Shown here piece after piece: positions 32,604 through 39,392 of a stretch of 64,000 nucleotides of DNA (positions within the stretch are counted from its first letter, which is position 1; every line of letters starts with the position of its first letter). This stretch comes from Streptomyces longisporoflavus (GTDB lineage: Bacteria; Actinomycetota; Actinomycetes; Streptomycetales; Streptomycetaceae). The stretch spans positions 186,001 to 250,000 of the forward strand of contig NZ_BMTR01000011.1 in the NCBI RefSeq assembly GCF_014649775.1, written 5' to 3'. The position numbers were made by a program, and so were the translations under genes. The notes beneath the pieces were generated by a model. The model made no database searches. It worked only from the letters and a program-made list of their open reading frames with translations, and was not told the origin of the DNA.

Positions 32604-32831
32604 CTACTGCGCCGTGGGCTCGCCGATGGCGAGGACGCGCACGGGGATGCCTTCGAGCTCTTCCGGAATCACGTCTTCGTCCCGGAGCCGGTCACGGGGC
32701 ACTTTGCGGACGACGAACACGACGATCACGTCCGCTCCCGAGAATTCGTCCTTCCCGATGCCGACACCGGTGACATTGGCCAGCTTCATCAGCGGGCCCT
32801 CATGAAGGCTGCGTGCCTGCGAAGCGTCCAC
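32604..32831 (-). CDS. Stand-alone copy of the protease N-terminal domain
   Basis: The 75-residue product starts at GTG 32829-32831 (MDASQARSLHEGPLM), 8 bp after GGGGGAGG. It aligns end to end with residues 36-100 of the neighbouring protease. The shared patterns are ANV-x-G-x-G, VIVVFV-x2-KVP-x3-L-x3-DVIP, then G-P/IP-x2-V-x-A-x-G, and both end near AQ. It has no cysteines, signal peptide or membrane segment. As a free prodomain-like unit encoded first in the cassette it could inhibit, fold or compete with the protease's own domain. That role is inferred. Confidence 0.82.
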   Translation of the reverse strand: MDASQARSLHEGPLMKLANVTGVGIGKDEFSGADVIVVFVVRKVPRDRLRDEDVIPEELEGIPVRVLAIGEPTAQ

Positions 32832-32970
32832 GCGGCTCGCCTCCCCCAATGGGTGATGCAGGTAGGGGATGTCTATTGCCGTGCGGATGGCGGGTCAAGG
32901 CGTTTGGCACGAAATCTTGGCTTTACGGGTGATCCGCGCCTGTCGACCTTGTTTACGAAGTCTCTTCCCG

Positions 32971-33012
32971 CCCATGGCTCATGTGCGCCGACCCATGGCT
33001 CATGTACGCAGA
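32971..33012. repeat. 21-bp direct duplication at the 3' end of the SDR gene
   Basis: Positions 32971-32991 and 32992-33012 are adjacent copies of a 21-bp unit beginning CCCATGGCTCATGT, differing at two positions. The second copy covers the stop and last codons of the SDR gene; the first lies just outside. It looks like a slippage duplication in the gap before the protease cassette. A site function is possible but unproven. Confidence 0.75.
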
Positions 33013-33767
33013 TGTGAAGCGCCGTTGAGGTCCAGAACCGTGCCCGACGCCCACTCCGCGACCGGCGAGGCCAGCCACAGCACCGCCGCGGCGATCTCCT
33101 CCGCCGTGCCCGCACGCCCGAACGGGCTCTGCGCACGGATCGCCGCGCCCTCGTCGCCGCTCAGCCGGTGCGCCACCCGCTCCGTCTCGAAGAAGCCGGG
33201 CGCCACGGACGCCACCGCGATCCCGTACGGCGCGAGCGACACGGCGAGGGACTGGCCGAGCGCGTGCACGGCCGCCTTGGTCGCCCCGTACGCCGGGTGG
33301 TCGGGCTCCCCGCGGAACGCGCCGCGCGAGCCGATGTTCACGATCCGGCCGCCCGTGCCCCGGTCGATCATGTCGCGGGCCGCCAGGTGGCTGAGGTTCG
33401 CCGTGGCCAGGAGGTTCACCGAGACGTGCTGCTGCCAGAGCGCCGCCCAGTCCTCGTACGACGTGTCGGCGAGGGGGTGCGGCAGGTTCACGGCCGCGTT
33501 GTTCACCAGGACGTCAATGCCGCCGAGCGCGGTGACGGCCCGCCCGGCGACGTCCGCGGCGCCCGCCGGGTCCGACAGATCCCCGCCCACCAGGACGTGC
33601 CCCTCGCCGTCGAGCGAGGCGAGCGTCGCGCGCGCGTCCTCCTCGCGCGAGCCGAAGTGCACCGCGACGCGGTCGCCGTTCGTGGCGAAGGCGCGGGCGA
33701 GTGTTCTCCCGAGGCCTCGGGAGGCCCCGCTGATCAGGACGCGGCGGTCGGTGGCCGGCAGGTTCAT
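33000..33767 (-). CDS. Short-chain dehydrogenase/reductase (SDR)
   Basis: The 255-residue protein is a classical SDR. The cofactor loop is SGASRGLGR (residues 13-21), followed by NNAAV, catalytic serine in IVNIGSRGAFRG, YGATK with the catalytic Tyr and Lys, and the C-terminal VLDLNGASHLRT. In the first loop the Arg after Ser (ASRG) and VHFGSREED at the second strand suggest NADP(H) preference. No operon partner is seen. The substrate cannot be assigned; FabG-like acyl or sugar/steroid roles are possible. Confidence 0.9.
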   Translation of the reverse strand: MNLPATDRRVLISGASRGLGRTLARAFATNGDRVAVHFGSREEDARATLASLDGEGHVLVGGDLSDPAGAADVAGRAVTALGGIDVLVNNAAVNLPHPLADTSYEDWAALWQQHVSVNLLATANLSHLAARDMIDRGTGGRIVNIGSRGAFRGEPDHPAYGATKAAVHALGQSLAVSLAPYGIAVASVAPGFFETERVAHRLSGDEGAAIRAQSPFGRAGTAEEIAAAVLWLASPVAEWASGTVLDLNGASHLRT

Positions 33768-33795
33768 GGAAGGAAGCCCCTCGACGTCGAACAGT

Positions 33796-33817
33796 GTTCA
33801 ACCGCCGTTTATACGTG
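33796..33817 (+). promoter_or_regulatory. Candidate PHO box upstream of the PhoX-like gene
   Basis: Two adjacent 11-bp units, GTTCAACCGCC (33796-33806) and GTTTATACGTG (33807-33817), have the register of PhoP direct repeats in Streptomyces, whose consensus begins GTTCACC. The first unit is a good match, the second only moderate. The pair ends 62 bp before the GTG of a phosphatase gene, which supports phosphate control. Confidence 0.5.
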
Positions 33818-33879
33818 AGCGGGAACGTGACGCCGACAGCAGCCCGGCCGCTCGTACGGACCCGCCCCGAGGAGACATC

Positions 33880-35328
33880 GTGTCGCTCACCCGCAGGGAC
33901 TTCACCAGACGCTCCGCGATCACCGGCGCGGGGGTCGCCCTGGCCGGCAGCGTCGGCGCCCTCGCCACCGCGCCCGGCGCGCTCGCCGCCGAGGAGACGA
34001 CGGACGGCGGGACCGACGAGACCGACGCGCTGCGCGGCGCGCCCGGATACGGCCCCCTCGTCCCCGACCCGGACGGCCTGCTGGCGTTGCCCGCCGGATT
34101 CTCGTACCGCGTCCTGACCCACAGCGGGAAGACGAAGCTGGAGAGCGGCGAATTCACGCCGTCCAACCACGACGGGACGGCCACCTTCGAGGGTCCGCGC
34201 GGCACGACCCTGCTCGTCAACAACCACGAGCTGGGCGGCCCCCGGTCCAAGTGGCCGCACCCGGTCCCGCTCACCGAGGGCCTCGTCTACGACCCGGCGG
34301 CGGCCGGCGGCTGCACCGTCGTCGAGGTCCGCCGCGACGGACACGTCGCCGAATGGGTCGGCATAGCGGGCACCGCCACCAACTGCGCGGGCGGAAGCAC
34401 TCCCTGGGGCACCTGGCTGACCTGCGAGGAGACCGAGGACCGGGCCGGCCAGAACGGCATGACCAAGGACCACGGCTACGTCTTCGAGGTCGACCCCCAC
34501 GATCGGCGTGCCAACCGCGCCCCCAAGCCGATCAAGGCCCTCGGCCGCTACGCCCACGAGGCCGTCGTCGTCGATCCGAAGCGCGGCCACCTCTACCTCA
34601 CCGAGGACGCCTCGGGGCCGAACGGCCTGCTCTACCGCTGGAGTCCGCCGCACGGCTTCAAGCACGGCCGCGGCAAGCTGCGCACCCTCTCCGACGACGC
34701 CGGCGTCCTGAAGGCGCCCAAGTGCTACGACTCCGGCGGCCGTTTCGTGGACGATCTCTCCCGCGCGACCAAGATCGGCACCGTGTACGGCGTGGACTGG
34801 GTCGAGGTCCCGGACCGCGACGCCCGCACGGTCCCGGTGCGCGAGCAGTTCGACGACGGCGACATCACGCGCGCCCGCAAGCTCGAAGGCATGTGGTGGG
34901 GCGACGGCGGCGTCTACATCGTCGCCTCGTTCGCCCGCGACGAGAGCCCCGTCCGGCACGACGGGCAGGTGTGGTTCTACCACCCCTCGCGCCGCACCCT
35001 CACCCTGAAGGTCCTGCTCGGCGTCGACCAGGACCCCGCCGAGGACGGCGCGTTCGACGGCCCCGACAACATCACCGTCTCCCCGTACGGCGGCCTCGTC
35101 ATCGCCGAGGACGGCGACGGCGTCCAGCACCTCTTCGGGGCGACCGAGCGCGGCCGTACGTACCCGATCGCGCGCAACGAACTCAACGGCGGCACCCCCC
35201 AGAAGCCCTCCTACAGCGAGTTCACCGGCGTCACCTTCTCGCCCGACGGCAAGACGCTCTACGCCAACATCCAGACCCCCGGAATCATGTTCGCGATCAC
35301 GGGCCCCTGGCGACGCCGACGCCCCTGA
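33880..35328 (+). CDS. PhoX-like phosphatase (DUF839), Tat-exported
   Basis: The 482-residue product starts at GTG 33880, 5 bp after GAGGAG. It opens with a twin-arginine signal: SLTRRDFTRRSAITGAGVALAG, ending near GALAAEE. PhoX-family blocks follow: NNHELGGP, GGCTVVEV, GTWLTCEETE with the metal-ligand glutamates, GRYAHEAVVVDP, YLTEDASGPNGLLYRW, PDNITVSPYGGLVIAEDG and FTGVTFSPDGKTLYANIQTPG. PhoX enzymes are calcium/iron phosphomonoesterases folded before Tat export. A candidate PHO box lies upstream. It is likely an extracellular phosphate scavenger. Confidence 0.92.
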   Translation: MSLTRRDFTRRSAITGAGVALAGSVGALATAPGALAAEETTDGGTDETDALRGAPGYGPLVPDPDGLLALPAGFSYRVLTHSGKTKLESGEFTPSNHDGTATFEGPRGTTLLVNNHELGGPRSKWPHPVPLTEGLVYDPAAAGGCTVVEVRRDGHVAEWVGIAGTATNCAGGSTPWGTWLTCEETEDRAGQNGMTKDHGYVFEVDPHDRRANRAPKPIKALGRYAHEAVVVDPKRGHLYLTEDASGPNGLLYRWSPPHGFKHGRGKLRTLSDDAGVLKAPKCYDSGGRFVDDLSRATKIGTVYGVDWVEVPDRDARTVPVREQFDDGDITRARKLEGMWWGDGGVYIVASFARDESPVRHDGQVWFYHPSRRTLTLKVLLGVDQDPAEDGAFDGPDNITVSPYGGLVIAEDGDGVQHLFGATERGRTYPIARNELNGGTPQKPSYSEFTGVTFSPDGKTLYANIQTPGIMFAITGPWRRRRP

Positions 35329-35350
35329 ACGACGGCCCCCGGAAAAACAA

Positions 35351-35439
35351 TTGGCCCCCGAATTACCACTCTCTTAGAGTGAAACTCCTCCCGGTGCGCG
35401 GGCGGCGGCTACTTCTTCTGATGAAACCACGCCGCCGCC
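35351..35439 (+). promoter_or_regulatory. Promoter and hairpin leader of the TROVE gene
   Basis: TTGGCC (35351-35356) and TAGAGT (35375-35380) with an 18-bp spacer form a plausible promoter. Transcription would begin near 35387, leaving about 100 nt of leader before the ATG at 35485. The leader contains a perfect 9-bp GC stem (35401-35409 with 35431-35439) around a 21-nt loop. It then turns A/T-richer than its surroundings (35461-35484). Confidence 0.55.
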
Positions 35440-35484
35440 ACTTTGATCTCGGGAGGCGGAAATTCTGAATTCGGGGGAATTCAC

Positions 35485-37068
35485 ATGGCACGCTTCAACA
35501 CCAAGTCCGCCAAGGCGCTGGTCACTTCCGTCGTGAAGTCGACCGGGAGCACCGCGGCGACACACGAGGGCGGTCGCGGCCGTCTCCGCGATCCCCGTTC
35601 CGAGCTCTTTCTGCTCGCGGTGGCGAATTTCGTTTCCCAGCAGACCTTCTACGAGTCCGGGAACACCCGCGACGACCGTTTCGCCACGCTCGTGCGGCGC
35701 CTGGCCGTGCAGGACCCCCAGTGGGTCGCGGGCCTGCTCGGCTGGCTGCGCGGCGACGGCAACATGCGCACGGCCTCGATCGTCGGCGCCGCCGAGTACG
35801 TCAAGGCGCGCCTCGACGCCGGCGCCACCGAAGGCCCCGCCAACCGCCGGGTCGTCGCCTCCGTGCTGCGGCGCCCCGACGAGCCCGGCGAGCTGCTCGG
35901 GTACTGGACGGCGACGTACGGCCGGAACATCCCCAAGCCCGTCAAGCGCGGCATCGCCGACGCCGTACGCCGGCTGTACGGCGAGAGGGCGCTGCTCAAG
36001 TACGACACGGCGGCCAAGGGCTACCGCTTCGGCGACATCCTCAACCTCGTGCACGCCGCACCCGACCCGGACAAGCCGTGGCAGGGCGACCTCTTCCGGT
36101 ACGCGCTCGACCGCCGCCACCACCCCGACACCGCCGTACCGCCGGCCTCCGCCCGCGTCCTCGCGGCGCACCGCGAGCTGATGGCCGTACCGGTCGCCGA
36201 GCGGCGCGCGGTGGTCACCGGCGCGGGCGGCGCCGAGCGGCTCGCCGCGGCGGGCGTGACGTGGGAGGCGCTCGCGGGCTGGCTGCAGGGGCCGATGGAC
36301 AAGGCGGCCTGGGAAGCGATCATTCCGTCCATGGGCGCGATGGCGCTGGTCCGCAACCTCCGCAACTTCGACGAGGCAGGCGTCTCGGACGAGGCGGCGG
36401 CAGTCGTCGCGGCCAAGCTCGCGGACCCGGCGGAGGTCGCGAGGTCGCGACAGTTCCCCTTCCGCTATCTCGCGGCGTACCAGCACGCGCCGTCGCTGCG
36501 CTGGGCGTACCCGCTCGAGCAGGCGCTCGGCCACTCGCTGGGCAACGTGCCCGCGCTCACCGGCCGTTCGCTGATCCTGGTCGACCGTTCGGGCTCGATG
36601 TGGTCGCCGCTCTCGGACCGCTCGCAGCTCAACCGCGCGGACGCGGCCGCGGTCTTCGGCACGGCGCTCGCGCTGCGGGCGGAGCACGCGGACCTGGTCG
36701 AGTTCGGCACGAGCAGCGCCCGGGTGAAGTACCGCAAGGGCGAGTCGGTCCTGAAGGTCCTGGAGCGCTTCGGCAGCCTCGGCGGCACGAACACCACCGA
36801 GGCGGTGCGCCGCTTCTACAAGAAGCACGACCGCGTCCTGATCGTCACCGACGAGCAGGCGGCGTACAACTACCACGGTGATCCGACCGAGCAGGTCCCG
36901 GCGAACGTCCCGGTCTACACCTGGAACCTCGCGGGCTACCGGGTGGGCCACGGCGAGTCCGGCACGGGCAACCGCCATGTGTTCGGGGGCCTCTCGGACG
37001 CGGCTTTCCGGATGGTGCAGCTGATCGAGGCGGGTTCTTCGAGCGACTGGCCGTGGACGCGGGAGTGA
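35485..37068 (+). CDS. TROVE domain (Ro60-like) RNA-binding protein
   Basis: Ro60/Rsr proteins form a ring of helical repeats that binds small Y RNAs and misfolded RNA ends; bacterial forms act with exonucleases such as PNPase in RNA decay under stress. The 527-residue protein has the TROVE N-terminus (RSELFLLAVANFVSQQTFYESGNTRDDRFATLVRRL) and helical repeats to about residue 350. The C-terminal von Willebrand A domain has an intact MIDAS motif, D367-R-S-G-S (ILVDRSGSMW), then GGTNTTEAVRRF and VLIVTDEQ. ATG 35485 follows GGGGGAATTCAC. No PNPase or RtcB gene is adjacent. Confidence 0.93.
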   Translation: MARFNTKSAKALVTSVVKSTGSTAATHEGGRGRLRDPRSELFLLAVANFVSQQTFYESGNTRDDRFATLVRRLAVQDPQWVAGLLGWLRGDGNMRTASIVGAAEYVKARLDAGATEGPANRRVVASVLRRPDEPGELLGYWTATYGRNIPKPVKRGIADAVRRLYGERALLKYDTAAKGYRFGDILNLVHAAPDPDKPWQGDLFRYALDRRHHPDTAVPPASARVLAAHRELMAVPVAERRAVVTGAGGAERLAAAGVTWEALAGWLQGPMDKAAWEAIIPSMGAMALVRNLRNFDEAGVSDEAAAVVAAKLADPAEVARSRQFPFRYLAAYQHAPSLRWAYPLEQALGHSLGNVPALTGRSLILVDRSGSMWSPLSDRSQLNRADAAAVFGTALALRAEHADLVEFGTSSARVKYRKGESVLKVLERFGSLGGTNTTEAVRRFYKKHDRVLIVTDEQAAYNYHGDPTEQVPANVPVYTWNLAGYRVGHGESGTGNRHVFGGLSDAAFRMVQLIEAGSSSDWPWTRE

Positions 37069-37079
37069 GCGAGGACCGG

Positions 37080-37109
37080 GGGGCTTGAGGGTCGGTGACC
37101 TCAAGCCCC
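37080..37109 (+). terminator. Terminator after the TROVE gene
   Basis: GGGGCTTGAG (37080-37089) pairs with CTCAAGCCCC (37100-37109); GTC and GAC inside can extend the stem with one bulge. It lies 11 bp after the TROVE stop and directly before the -35 box of the GntR gene. Confidence 0.8.
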
Positions 37110-37161
37110 TTGTCCGCGCCGGAGATTGGTATCTAACATTTCAATGCATGGGAGCCATGCA
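37110..37161 (+). promoter_or_regulatory. Leaderless GntR promoter with palindrome over the start codon
   Basis: TTGTCC (37110-37115) and TAACAT (37134-37139) with an 18-bp spacer predict a start at about 37146-37148, the ATG itself. The perfect palindrome TGCATGG-GAG-CCATGCA at 37145-37161 covers the start codon. It is a natural autoregulatory operator for the GntR protein; a similar site before acdS is not seen. Confidence 0.68.
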
Positions 37162-37792
37162 ACCGGTGCGCCGCACCCTCCTCAGGGACCAGGCGTACGC
37201 ATCGATCCGTGACGCGATCGTCGGCGGGGAGATCCCGCCGGGCAGCGTCGTGCGGGACGCCGACCTCGCCGCGTCGCTCGGCCTGTCCCGCGCGCCCGTC
37301 CGGGAGGCCTTCGCGCGCCTCGTCGACGAGGGGCTCCTGGAGACCAAACCGCAGAGCCACACCCGTGTGACGCCGCTCGACGCGGCCGACGTCAGGGACG
37401 CGGCGGCCGTGGTCCGCGCCATGCACGAACTCGTCGCCCGCGGCGCGGTGCCCCGCCTGGAGCCCGCGCACCTGTACGCGATGCGCGACGCCAACCGCCG
37501 GTTCGCCGCGGCCGTCGCGTCCGGCGACGTGGAGGAGGCCCTGCGGGCGGACGACGACCTGCACGGCGTCCTCGTCGCGGTCTGCGGCAACAGCGCGGCA
37601 GCCGCCACCATCGCCCGCTACACCCCGCTCATCCGCCGTCTGGAGAGGCAGCGCTTCGGCGAGGGCGTGACCTGCGGATCGGCCGAACTGCACGAGCGGC
37701 TCATCGACGCGTGCGCGGACGGCGACGCGGACGCGGCGGCGGCCGTCACCACGCGGATCTGGCGCGTCCTGGAAGACCTCGCCCACCCCTGA
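37148..37792 (+). CDS. GntR family transcriptional regulator (FadR subfamily)
   Basis: The 214-residue product starts MGAMQPVRRTLLRDQAYASIRDAI at ATG 37148; the ATG at 37157 is an alternative. The winged helix covers about residues 8-72 (DADLAASLGLSRAPVREAFARLVDEGLLETKPQSHTRV). An all-helical FCD effector domain follows, with D and H metal-type residues in RADDDLHGVLVAVCGNSAA and SAELHERLIDACADGD. No ribosome-binding site is present, and the promoter predicts a leaderless message. It precedes the ACC deaminase gene by 26 bp and probably controls it in response to a small carboxylate. Confidence 0.92.
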   Translation: MGAMQPVRRTLLRDQAYASIRDAIVGGEIPPGSVVRDADLAASLGLSRAPVREAFARLVDEGLLETKPQSHTRVTPLDAADVRDAAAVVRAMHELVARGAVPRLEPAHLYAMRDANRRFAAAVASGDVEEALRADDDLHGVLVAVCGNSAAAATIARYTPLIRRLERQRFGEGVTCGSAELHERLIDACADGDADAAAAVTTRIWRVLEDLAHP

Positions 37793-37818
37793 AGACACCG
37801 CACCGCCCGGAGGCACCC

Positions 37819-38850
37819 GTGTCCGCTTCTTCCGCATCCCTCGACTCCTTCGCCCGCTTTCCCCTCCTCTTCGGCCCCTCGCCCGTCCACCCCCTCGACC
37901 GCCTCAGCCACCACCTCGGCGGCGCCGCGCTCTGGGCCAAGCGGGAGGACTGCAACTCCGGCATCGCGTACGGCGGCAACAAGACGCGCAAGCTGGAGTA
38001 CCTGGTCGCCGACGCCCTCGCGCAGGGCTGCGACACCCTCGTGTCGATCGGCGGCGTCCAGTCCAACCACACCCGCCAGGTCGCGGCCGTCGCCGCCCGC
38101 GCCGGTCTCAAGTGCGTGCTCGTGCAGGAGAGCTGGGTCGACTGGCCCGACGCCGTCTACGACAAGGTCGGCAACATCCTGATCAGCAGGCTCGCGGGCG
38201 CCGACGTACGCCTCGTACGCGCCGGATTCGGCATCGGGATCAAGGAGAGCTGGGAACAGGCGGTGCGCGAGGTCGAGGAGGCGGGCGGCAAGCCGTACGC
38301 GATACCGGCCGGTGCCTCCGAGCACCCTCTCGGCGGTCTCGGCTTCGCGCGCTGGGCGTACGAAGTGGCGGAACAGGAGGAGGAGTCGGGGGTCTTCTTC
38401 GACACCGTCGTGGTCTGCTCGGTGACCGGGTCCACGCAGGCGGGGATGGTCGCCGGGTTCGCCGCGCTGGAGGAGGAGGGCGGCCGACCCCGCCGCGTCC
38501 TCGGCATCGACGCCTCCGCCGACCCCGACCGGACCCGCGAGCAGATCGCCCGGATCACGCGCGGGACGGCCGAACTGATCGGCGTGCAGACAGCGGTGAA
38601 GGACTCCGACATCGAACTGGACCCGCGCTATCACGCGGGTACCTACGGGCTCCCCGACGAGAGGACCCTCGACGCGATGCGGCTCGCGGCCCGCACGGAG
38701 GGCATGATCACCGACCCGGTCTACGAGGGGAAGTCGATGGCCGGGATGATCGATCTGGTGGAGAGGGGCGAGATCGCGCGCGACGCGACCGTCCTGTACG
38801 CCCATCTCGGCGGACAGCCCGCCCTGAACGCCTACAGCGCCCTGTTCTGA
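37819..38850 (+). CDS. acdS: 1-aminocyclopropane-1-carboxylate deaminase
   Basis: This PLP enzyme opens the cyclopropane ring of ACC, the ethylene precursor of plants, to alpha-ketobutyrate and ammonia. The 343-residue product has the PLP lysine K55 in YGGNKTRKLEY, the catalytic Ser in GGVQSNHTRQVAAVAA (S82), LVQESWVDWPDAVYDKVGNI, and TDPVYEGKSMAGMIDL with the Tyr that separates true ACC deaminase from D-cysteine desulfhydrase. GTG 37819 follows GGAGG by 5 bp. It pairs with an upstream GntR gene rather than the Lrp-type acdR known in proteobacteria. It suggests contact with plants. Confidence 0.92.
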   Translation: MSASSASLDSFARFPLLFGPSPVHPLDRLSHHLGGAALWAKREDCNSGIAYGGNKTRKLEYLVADALAQGCDTLVSIGGVQSNHTRQVAAVAARAGLKCVLVQESWVDWPDAVYDKVGNILISRLAGADVRLVRAGFGIGIKESWEQAVREVEEAGGKPYAIPAGASEHPLGGLGFARWAYEVAEQEEESGVFFDTVVVCSVTGSTQAGMVAGFAALEEEGGRPRRVLGIDASADPDRTREQIARITRGTAELIGVQTAVKDSDIELDPRYHAGTYGLPDERTLDAMRLAARTEGMITDPVYEGKSMAGMIDLVERGEIARDATVLYAHLGGQPALNAYSALF

Positions 38851-39050
38851 CCCCTGGCCTCCGCGCGGTGGCGGGAAAGGGCGCTGGAGGTCCGACGGGG
38901 CCCGTGGGGCACACATGTGCGCGCGGTGCCACGAAGCAACTACGTAACGCTACGGGAAAACCTGGATTGTGTGTCGGTTTGATGCCGATGTGAGGACCGT
39001 GTGAGCTCGGAGCATGGTGCGGCGGGGTCCCGAGGGCGCATACTCGGAAC

Positions 39051-39278
39051 ATGACGAGGCCCCCCGGTACCCGACGCCACCTGCCGAACAGCCCCTTTAA
39101 CGTTCCGCCGCCGCCCGCACCGCCCATCGAGCAGTTCGCCGTGGGCGACCGGGTCTCTCACGACCAGTACGGACTCGGACGCATCGTCGGAGTCGAAGGC
39201 GAGGAAGCAGTGGTCATCGACTTCGCAGGCCGCCAGGGACGGTTCCTGAGTCCCTACCCGAAGCTGGCCAAGCTCTGA
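39051..39278 (+). CDS. Small Tudor/SH3-like domain protein
   Basis: The 75-residue product starts MTRPPGTRRHLPNSPFN at ATG 39051. A Pro-rich linker precedes a single domain, EQFAVGDRVSHDQYGLGRIVGVEGEEAVVIDFAGRQGRFLSPYPKLAKL. It resembles the C-terminal Tudor-like domain of UvrD/PcrA helicases, which contacts RNA polymerase, and more loosely CarD-type domains. No Shine-Dalgarno is present. A CATACT hexamer 7 bp upstream would fit a leaderless message. It may bind RNA polymerase or nucleic acid; this is inferred from fold similarity only. Confidence 0.8.
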   Translation: MTRPPGTRRHLPNSPFNVPPPPAPPIEQFAVGDRVSHDQYGLGRIVGVEGEEAVVIDFAGRQGRFLSPYPKLAKL

Positions 39279-39317
39279 TCTGACGTACGCCCGCGGGCGT
39301 GTTCGCACCGCACGACA

Positions 39318-39365
39318 AGGGGCGGTCGGCGACGAGGGTTCATCCCCTCATCGCCGGCCGCCCCT
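39318..39365. terminator. Terminator between convergent small gene and TerD gene
   Basis: A long hairpin pairs AGGGGCGGTCGGCGACGAGG (39318-39337) with its near-complement ending CGGCCGCCCCT at 39365; mismatches are G-U or A-C types. It lies between the gene ending at 39278 (plus) and the TerD gene ending at 39393 (minus). Confidence 0.8.
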
Positions 39366-39392
39366 GCACATGCCGACCACTGTCTGTCCCGG

